A DNA stretch of 64,000 nucleotides. It comes from Leptolyngbyaceae cyanobacterium JSC-12. Lineage in GTDB: Bacteria > Cyanobacteriota > Cyanobacteriia > Leptolyngbyales > Leptolyngbyaceae. The translations under genes and the position numbers were made by a program. Shown here piece after piece: positions 58,634-64,000 of this stretch. Below the pieces are notes generated by a model. That model had not been told where the DNA came from. It ran no database searches and was given only the letters and a program-made list of their open reading frames with translations. The stretch covers positions 1,832,292 to 1,896,291 of the forward strand of contig CM001633.1 of assembly GCA_000309945.1 (NCBI GenBank), given 5' to 3'. Positions within the stretch are counted from its first letter, which is position 1; every line of letters begins with the position of its first letter.

Positions 58634-60961
58634 ATGACATCTACCTCAGTTGAACAATCTGCATTTGCCGGATTGCCAAGCCTGCTAGACCAATCTCCCC
58701 TCGATTCATCAATTCCTTCCCTACATTCAACCAATTCAGCAGCCAACTTAACTCCATTGCAACTCCCTAGTTTCAGTGGATCGAGTGCTATTCTTTCAGT
58801 TGGCAATTCAATATTCACAGCAGTTAACATCGGCGCGCTCAACGGCACAGTTCTTGGTACTGGCTTAGTTAATAGCAGCGACCCCTCAGATTACTTCCGC
58901 TTTACTACCTCGGCTCCGGGTTCCTTAAGCATGAGCCTTACTGGAATGGGCACTGGAGATGCCGATATTTATCTAATTCAAGACATTAACAACAATGGCG
59001 TTTTAGACGTTAATCTTGGCGAAATCATTGAAAGATCCCGATCAAGCAGCAATACAGAGTTCCTGTCTGTAAACTTGTTAGCGCCCGGAACCTACTATGC
59101 CTTGGTGAACCACTTCAGCGGTGGCACCACCAACTACGTGCTAACTCTCAGTGCTGATACGGCTGGCTCCAATTTCTTGACCGCACGTAACCTGGGAACC
59201 CTGACTGCATCAGGTTCTGTCAGCGATTTTGTGGGCAATGCCGACCCCAGCGACTTGTACCGCTTTAACCTCAGCAACACCAGCGATGTTACGCTTACGC
59301 TGAGCGGGCTGAACAACGACGCTGACCTTTACCTGATTCAAGACCTAAATCAAAATGGCATTCTGGACAATGCCGATGTACTTGAGCAGTCTATCAATTT
59401 TGGCAGCGCTGCTGAATTCATCTTTGCTCAGGGACTAGCGGCTGGTTCCTATTTCGTTCAAGTTGCTCAATACAGTGGTGATACCAACTATACGCTCACC
59501 TATTCCGTTATACCCAGCGATGCAGGTAACACTTTAGCTACAGCCACGAATCTTGGTACGCTAGCTGGGCGACGAGCGGTGAATGGCAGCGTCAGCAGTA
59601 CCGATCTTGTAGATATCTATCGCTTCAGCACTGATGCCATTAGTGATGTTCGGCTAACCCTTACTGGACTGAGTAGTGATGCAGATCTGTACTTGATTCA
59701 GGACAGAAATAACAATGGCTTGATTGATGCTGGAGAAACAATTGAATACTCTATTTTGTCAGGTGCTTCGAGTGAAAGTATCAACCTGTCTAAATTGGCG
59801 ATCGGAACCTACTTTGTAGCAGTTGAGCACTACAGCGGCAGCACCAACTACACCCTTACCCTGGAAGCAGATAGTGCTGGGAAATCTCTTGCAACTGCGC
59901 GCAACATCGGGACTTTAACTAGCACTCGCACATTCAATGACTCGATCAGTGAGCAAGATAGTGTTGACTTTTATCGGTTTAATATCATAGCTCCTGGTAA
60001 CCTTACAGTGAGATTGGATGGGATGACGGCGGATGGTGACCTCTACCTGATTCGTGACATCAACAATAACGGCTTGGTAGAGATAAACGAAATCATTGCC
60101 GTATCTGCGACTGATGGCATCAGTTCAGAAACTATTAACTTTTATGATCTAGCAGCCGGAACCTACTACGTGCGGGTCAACCAATACAGCGGTAATACCA
60201 ATTACAAACTCAGCCTAACAATGGAACCGACTCGTCCAGAGCCAGGTAGCACCTTAACAACCGCAACCAATCTGGGTACATTATCAGGACGGCGAAGTTT
60301 CAGCGACAGTCTGAGCTTGAATGATGTGGATGATTTTTATCGGTTCAGCCTCAGTACCACCAGTGATTTGCAAGTAGCTCTCACTGGATTAACCAGCAAC
60401 GCAGATTTATTCCTGATTCGAGACATGAATGGTAATGGAATCGTAGATTCTATGGATGTGTTGCAATCATCAACCTCGCTAGGGGCAGTATCAGAATTTA
60501 TCTCACTATCAGGCTTGGCAGCGGGGACTTACTTTGTTGGTATACGCGGCTATGGTAATTTCACCAACTACACTCTGAGCTTAACAGCAGACTCAGCAGG
60601 AGAAACATTGGCAACGGCTCGTAATATTGGGGTTTTAACAGGTTCTCGCAGTTTCACCGATTTCCTGAGTTTTCAGGATGACTCTGATATTTATCGGTTT
60701 AGTCTCAATATCATGAGCAATGTGAGTATTAACTTACCGGGACTCACGGCTGACTTTGACCTTTATCTGGGGCGTGATCTAAACGGTAACGGTCTGATTG
60801 ATCCGGGCGAAACTCTCGCCATCTCAGCAACGGATGGTAGTAATAGCCCGGAAAGCATCAACATTAGCAACCTGGCTAGCGGCGTTTATTATGTTCTGGT
60901 GCGTCAGTTTAGTGGAGAAGCCAACTATACACTTAACCTGACAGCGACACCTGTAAGCTAG
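58634..60961 (+). CDS. Exported-type protein of six PPC repeats, each with an EF-hand-like loop
   Basis: 775 aa. After a Ser/Pro/Gln-rich N-terminus of about 60 residues without a standard signal peptide, six units of about 115-120 aa follow (starting near residues 60, 180, 300, 420, 540 and 655). Each resembles a bacterial pre-peptidase C-terminal domain: DxYRF, then ADLYLIQD, AAGTYFVxVxxYSG and NYTLTL. Each also carries D-x-N-x-N-G-x-x-D/E (for example DINNNGVLD, DLNQNGILD), the form of a calcium-binding loop. AAGGA ten bases before ATG 58634 supports the start. No peptidase domain accompanies the repeats, so it may be a Ca-dependent surface or secreted protein, perhaps exported by type I secretion. 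Function unknown. Confidence 0.8.
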   Translation: MTSTSVEQSAFAGLPSLLDQSPLDSSIPSLHSTNSAANLTPLQLPSFSGSSAILSVGNSIFTAVNIGALNGTVLGTGLVNSSDPSDYFRFTTSAPGSLSMSLTGMGTGDADIYLIQDINNNGVLDVNLGEIIERSRSSSNTEFLSVNLLAPGTYYALVNHFSGGTTNYVLTLSADTAGSNFLTARNLGTLTASGSVSDFVGNADPSDLYRFNLSNTSDVTLTLSGLNNDADLYLIQDLNQNGILDNADVLEQSINFGSAAEFIFAQGLAAGSYFVQVAQYSGDTNYTLTYSVIPSDAGNTLATATNLGTLAGRRAVNGSVSSTDLVDIYRFSTDAISDVRLTLTGLSSDADLYLIQDRNNNGLIDAGETIEYSILSGASSESINLSKLAIGTYFVAVEHYSGSTNYTLTLEADSAGKSLATARNIGTLTSTRTFNDSISEQDSVDFYRFNIIAPGNLTVRLDGMTADGDLYLIRDINNNGLVEINEIIAVSATDGISSETINFYDLAAGTYYVRVNQYSGNTNYKLSLTMEPTRPEPGSTLTTATNLGTLSGRRSFSDSLSLNDVDDFYRFSLSTTSDLQVALTGLTSNADLFLIRDMNGNGIVDSMDVLQSSTSLGAVSEFISLSGLAAGTYFVGIRGYGNFTNYTLSLTADSAGETLATARNIGVLTGSRSFTDFLSFQDDSDIYRFSLNIMSNVSINLPGLTADFDLYLGRDLNGNGLIDPGETLAISATDGSNSPESINISNLASGVYYVLVRQFSGEANYTLNLTATPVS

Positions 60962-61132
60962 CAACAACTGTTGAACCGATTGTTTGGTAGAGGGCGAACG
61001 ACTGTTCGCCTTTTGTTGTTTTTGGGAACTGTTGAAGTGGTAAAGCAGCATTTTCTGGGAATACCCTACCTGGTCACACAGTCAGGGTTGAGATGTTCGA
61101 TACAATAGAATGCTGCCAGTTGGGAGGAATTC

Positions 61133-62206
61133 ATGACTACATCTCCATCGTTTGACCCCTCTGAGGCACTGCGTGCAGATCTCAATCGTCTCCTCGATCG
61201 CGTGCCAAATATGAAACATGGAGAGTTGATTCAGCTTGCGTTGTCAGCTATTTTGCGGATGTCAGAGGATGAAATCGATCGCCTGGATTGGAAAATCCTC
61301 AACGCATCCTTACAGGATATGGAGCGAGCATTTCGGGTATTTTACCCTTACCGCCATGTGCGGAAAATTTCCATTTTTGGCTCGGCTCGCATTGCCCCTG
61401 GAACCCCGGAGTATGAAATGGCAGTGGAGTTTGCCCGTCGCATTACCGAACTCGGCTTTATGGTAATCACTGGTGCTGGACCCGGCATTATGCAGGCAGG
61501 CAACGAAGGGGCTGGACGAGAGAAATCCTTTGGGTTGAATATTCAATTACCGTTTGAACAAGGAGCAAATTCTTTTATCGAGGGCGATCGCAAACTGGTG
61601 CCGTTCAAATACTTCTTCACCCGAAAGTTATTCTTCCTGAAAGAAAGTGATGCCCTCGCACTCTTCCCCGGAGGATTTGGCACCCTGGATGAAGCCTTTG
61701 AATGCCTGACCCTCAGCCAAACTGGTAAATCGGCTCCGATGCCACTCGTCCTGATTGATCGCCCAGGAGGACACTACTGGCATGACTGGCTAGAACATGT
61801 GGAAAAACAACTCCTCAAGCGTCGCCTGATTAGCCCAGATGACTTCAGCTTATTTACCATCACAGATCGACTGGATGAAGCTTGTGATGTCATCTTACGT
61901 TTCTACAGCGTGTTTCATTCCTGCCGCTACATTGGCAATCGGTTAGTCATTCGCCTAAATACCGATATTTCTGAAGCCGCCGTTGAGGAACTCAATCAAA
62001 ATTTCAGCGACATTTTACTGAAAGGACGGATTGAAAAAAGCCATGCCCTCCCTCAAGAAGCGCAGGATATGGCGATCGGCAAAGCTCGACTACTACTCCA
62101 CTTCAACCAACGTGATCTGGGGCGTCTCTATCAAATGATTGCAGCGATTAATCACCTGGGTTCGCAACAGCAACCCCAAGATTCTCAACATCCAGAGCGC
62201 AAGTAG
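61133..62206 (+). CDS. LOG family protein (TIGR00730-like Rossmann fold)
   Basis: 357 aa. The central part (about residues 70-260) has the LOG motifs: FGSARIAPGTPEYEMA, VITGAGPGIMQAGNEGA and the PGGFGTLDEAFE signature that binds the phosphoribosyl substrate. LOG enzymes release adenine-type cytokinins or, more widely in bacteria, hydrolyse nucleoside monophosphates. The protein is longer than single-domain LOG (about 190 aa), with an N-terminal helical extension and a C-terminal domain of about 100 residues as in a common cyanobacterial subgroup. GGAGGA nine bases upstream of the ATG sets the start. Confidence 0.88.
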   Translation: MTTSPSFDPSEALRADLNRLLDRVPNMKHGELIQLALSAILRMSEDEIDRLDWKILNASLQDMERAFRVFYPYRHVRKISIFGSARIAPGTPEYEMAVEFARRITELGFMVITGAGPGIMQAGNEGAGREKSFGLNIQLPFEQGANSFIEGDRKLVPFKYFFTRKLFFLKESDALALFPGGFGTLDEAFECLTLSQTGKSAPMPLVLIDRPGGHYWHDWLEHVEKQLLKRRLISPDDFSLFTITDRLDEACDVILRFYSVFHSCRYIGNRLVIRLNTDISEAAVEELNQNFSDILLKGRIEKSHALPQEAQDMAIGKARLLLHFNQRDLGRLYQMIAAINHLGSQQQPQDSQHPERK

Positions 62207-62624
62207 CCCGAAAATCATCCCCCATATCCCCAGTTCTTCAACTAGCCCACCGATCCGCCGTTGCTCAAGTTTTTTCGCAGGTTGGCTCAACTTTAGCCCA
62301 ACCAGCGGAAGCATTGATACGGCTTGCATTCACACCTCCGTTCCACAACGTCGAAAAGAAGCCAGAGTCCAAAGGCGATAACCATCCTGGATTCTGGCTC
62401 CTATCTTCTGGATTCTGATGGCTCATATAGGATAATGCATCCCTCTACAAGTGCACATCCTGCCATCGGGCGGCTGACTATCTTGAAGATCTTATGCTTC
62501 TGCTTAAATCATTCAGCCTTTCCAATCTGTGAGTTTGGTTACCCTACTTCCCCATATCCACCCGTTAAGATAGACAAAGGTTCTACTACGGCGTTGGTGA
62601 CTGCCAATAATGTTTTATGATCTA
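62207..62624. other. Intergenic region before the structured RNA
   Basis: About 420 bp with several overlapping frames of 60-100 codons that look like chance: they share no start signals and have unusual composition. Possible promoter for the downstream RNA: TTGGTG (about 62593) and TTATGAT (about 62615). No recognised gene. Confidence 0.4.
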
Positions 62625-62822
62625 TGCTGTTTGAATAAGGGAACTATTCGCTGGATGGCAGTAGACCGGGCTTGTACCCGGAAACTTTAAGTCACAGCTC
62701 TTGGTGCCCACCTGGAGTTGCTCCAGGTCAAAAACTGAGGTAAGACGGCGTTGTGGTGAACTCACTTAGAGTTTGATGCTCAGAAATCAAAAAGTCCTCT
62801 AACTGCAAGGTTAGAGGACTTT
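62625..62822 (+). ncRNA. Structured RNA ending in a strong terminator; 6S RNA is the leading guess
   Basis: The region contains three clear stems: CCGGGCTTGTACCCGG (about 62667-62682), ACCTGGAG-ttg-CTCCAGGT (about 62710-62728) and the terminator. The text around the second stem, CTTGGTGCCCA before and AAAACTG after it, resembles the apical part of bacterial 6S RNA (TTGGTGA, hairpin, AAAACTG). The total length of about 190 nt fits. No frame longer than 30 codons lies inside. The name 6S is tentative; the terminal closing stem could not be drawn convincingly by eye. Confidence 0.5.
62791..62822. terminator. Strong terminator between the structured RNA and natD-like gene
   Basis: AAAGTCCTCTAAC pairs perfectly (13 bp) with GTTAGAGGACTTT over a 6-base loop, with A and T tracts on both sides, so it can act on both strands. 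On the minus strand it ends the branched-chain amino acid permease gene. Confidence 0.9.
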
Positions 62823-62870
62823 TAGCATATTGTCCTTGAATTTTTAGGCCTAAACTTTGAATTTTCATAC

Positions 62871-63821
62871 CTAAACTTTTTGGATGACTTTGTACCCCAT
62901 TAAGCCTTGCGGACGGACAAGCAGCACGATGAATAACAGTCCAAATGCGATCGCATCTTTGTAAGCCGAAAATTCACCAGGCACAAACGCTTCTACTAAT
63001 CCGATCGCCAAACCTCCAATTACCGCACCGGGAATACTGCCCAGCCCTCCCAACACAATTACTGCTAACCCCTTTAAACCAAAACTGATGCCGAAATAGG
63101 GACCTGCAATGCTAACGCTAGAACCAACCAGCGTTCCGGCAATCCCTGCCAGAAAACTGCTGACAAAAAACGTGAGCACAATGAAGCGATCGGTATCAAT
63201 GCCCAGCAGGCTAGCAGTGGTAGGATCTTCTGCAACTGCTCTCATTGCTTTGCCATAACGAGTAGCATGAATTAGATGAGTCAAAATGGTCAGTATTATC
63301 ATTGACACCAGGAAAATCACCACTTGCACCGTGCGAATAGGAATCGGATTTTCCGCAGTGCCAAAATTGATAGCAGGCGGCAAATTGCCAAAAGCCCCCG
63401 CCGGAAAGGTGTAATTCTCAGCACCTACGAAATATTGAATGACATTTACGATCACTAGCGCTACCCCTAAACTGGAAACCACCGTCAGTAAGGGATCTGC
63501 CCCACGTCGCCGTAAGGGACGAAACGCCAACCGCTCGATCGCCACACCCACCAACCCTGCCACCCCTCCACTCACCAGCATTGCCAGCCAGAAAGAGAAC
63601 GCAAACGGCAATTTTGCATTGGCTAAAAGACCATTAAACCCAGTTGCCCCGCCCATCAAGAAATAGGTGAAATATGCTCCCAGAGTAAACACCGCCCCGT
63701 GGGCAAAGTTGATAATCCCCAAAATCGAGAAAATCAGCGTGTAGCCCAGTGCAAAAATGGCGTAGACGCTACCAATCGATAAACCATTCAGGATGTTTTG
63801 CAGAATCAGGGTAAAGGTCAT
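62871..63821 (-). CDS. natD: Branched-chain/neutral amino acid ABC transporter permease (LivH/NatD type)
   Basis: 316 aa from ATG 63821 (MTFTLILQNILNGL). About eight membrane helices; family signature GLSIGSVYAIFALGYTLIFSILGIINFAHGA (core SVYAIFALGYTLIFS and NFAHGA), ATRYGKAMRAVAEDP of the cytoplasmic EAA-type loop and GLGSIPGAVIGG. In cyanobacteria this family is the NatD subunit of the N-I neutral amino acid importer, or the urea and Liv permeases. The gene for a periplasmic binding protein lies immediately upstream, overlapping start to stop by a few bases. The Nat name rests on this pair. Confidence 0.88.
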   Translation of the reverse strand: MTFTLILQNILNGLSIGSVYAIFALGYTLIFSILGIINFAHGAVFTLGAYFTYFLMGGATGFNGLLANAKLPFAFSFWLAMLVSGGVAGLVGVAIERLAFRPLRRRGADPLLTVVSSLGVALVIVNVIQYFVGAENYTFPAGAFGNLPPAINFGTAENPIPIRTVQVVIFLVSMIILTILTHLIHATRYGKAMRAVAEDPTTASLLGIDTDRFIVLTFFVSSFLAGIAGTLVGSSVSIAGPYFGISFGLKGLAVIVLGGLGSIPGAVIGGLAIGLVEAFVPGEFSAYKDAIAFGLLFIVLLVRPQGLMGYKVIQKV

Positions 63822-63829
63822 GCCACAAC

Positions 63830-64000
63830 TCACTTCAACAACTTAAACGTGCCACTCTTGCCATCAGGATTGACTTTAATCTGTGCCACATAAAACTGCT
63901 TTTGTACCACCTCCCCATCAGGAGTAAAAGAGATTTCACCCAGGGGAGTATCGTAGGTACCTTGCAATAGTCGCTCATTCAAAGCAACACGAATTTCAGG
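63830..64000 (-). CDS. natB: Periplasmic amino acid-binding protein, C-terminal end (NatB/LivK type)
   Basis: The last 56 residues are visible: PEIRVALNERLLQGTYDTPL followed by GEISFTPDGEVVQKQFYVAQIKV and a TGA stop at 63830-63832. DTPLGEISFTPDGE and QFYVAQIKVN are typical of the C-terminal end of LivJ/LivK-type binding proteins (ANF receptor fold). The rest is beyond the window edge. The ATG of the permease lies 9 bases after this stop, so they form an operon. Confidence 0.8.
   Translation of the reverse strand, partial: PEIRVALNERLLQGTYDTPLGEISFTPDGEVVQKQFYVAQIKVNPDGKSGTFKLLK

Noticed and set aside
62093..62620. Frames of 78, 80 and 98 codons around the end of the LOG gene
   Set aside because: They overlap the LOG gene or each other, have no start signals, and their composition is unlike the neighbours.
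1..64000. CRISPR arrays, tRNA or rRNA genes, prophage or integrase modules
   Set aside because: No regularly spaced direct repeats, no tRNA T-arm and acceptor pattern, no rRNA-like sequence and no integrase or phage structural genes were seen.

Overview
This 64 kb window comes from a cyanobacterium, most likely a filamentous non-marine one. The HIP1 palindrome GCGATCGC is very dense on both strands. The gene set is typical of the phylum: plmA, an NtcA box, a glutamine riboswitch, synechoxanthin-type carotenoid genes, DUF928, DUF4278, CHAT and CHASE2 proteins, and a haemagglutinin-type two-partner secretion locus. Gene order is loose, with few real operons, and four insertion sequences (two of them the same element) have recently disturbed it.

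Layout. 1-4.5 kb: 5' end of mnmA, a CHAT-CHASE2 membrane protein and its DUF928 partner. 4.6-6.6 kb: an acetyltransferase gene split by a 1455-bp IS. 6.8-14.5 kb: a small protein, a K+ channel with RCK domain, aroC, an SGNH hydrolase, a PadR regulator with a palindromic operator, a fused double-ATPase ABC protein and a HAD phosphatase. 14.7-16.6 kb: a nitrogen-control patch made of an NtcA box over a promoter, a glutamine riboswitch, a DUF4278 (PirA-like) gene and the PII-linked regulator plmA. 16.9-19.1 kb: a dienelactone hydrolase whose tail is cut by the second, apparently identical IS copy. 19.2-31.4 kb: a hopanoid region with squalene-hopene cyclase, an HpnB-like glycosyltransferase, an HpnG-like nucleosidase, a ferritin-like di-iron protein, an RND pump, hpnA, hpnH and a squalene synthase-like gene, plus an internally deleted lexA.

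31.6-42.2 kb: gcvH and gcvT, DUF3253, sbcD, an IS that landed on the start codon of a hypothetical gene, a truncated DUF1350 gene, an SDR, cysH, an IS5-type element using a -1 frameshift, a glutaredoxin-like protein and murE. 42.2-48.9 kb: a DICT-type histidine kinase lacking its phosphoacceptor His, a CruE/CruH-like pair for aromatic carotenoids separated by a decayed DUF29 gene, and a parvulin-like isomerase. 49.2-57.6 kb: an RRM protein and a TpsA-TpsB-CHAT operon. 57.9-64 kb: a candidate sRNA, a decayed DUF1348 gene, a secreted-type protein of six PPC repeats each carrying an EF-hand-like loop, a LOG family protein, a structured RNA (possibly 6S) and the natD/natB-like part of an amino acid ABC transporter.

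Strongest leads: (1) the patch where NtcA repression and a glutamine aptamer appear to act on one DUF4278 gene beside plmA; (2) a 56-58 nt element found in two intergenic regions with compensatory base changes, plus a diverged third copy; (3) an in-frame 'mini-LexA'; (4) the hopanoid neighbourhood with unassigned partners; (5) the TPS-CHAT operon. All functional calls come from reading the sequence; no database search was run.
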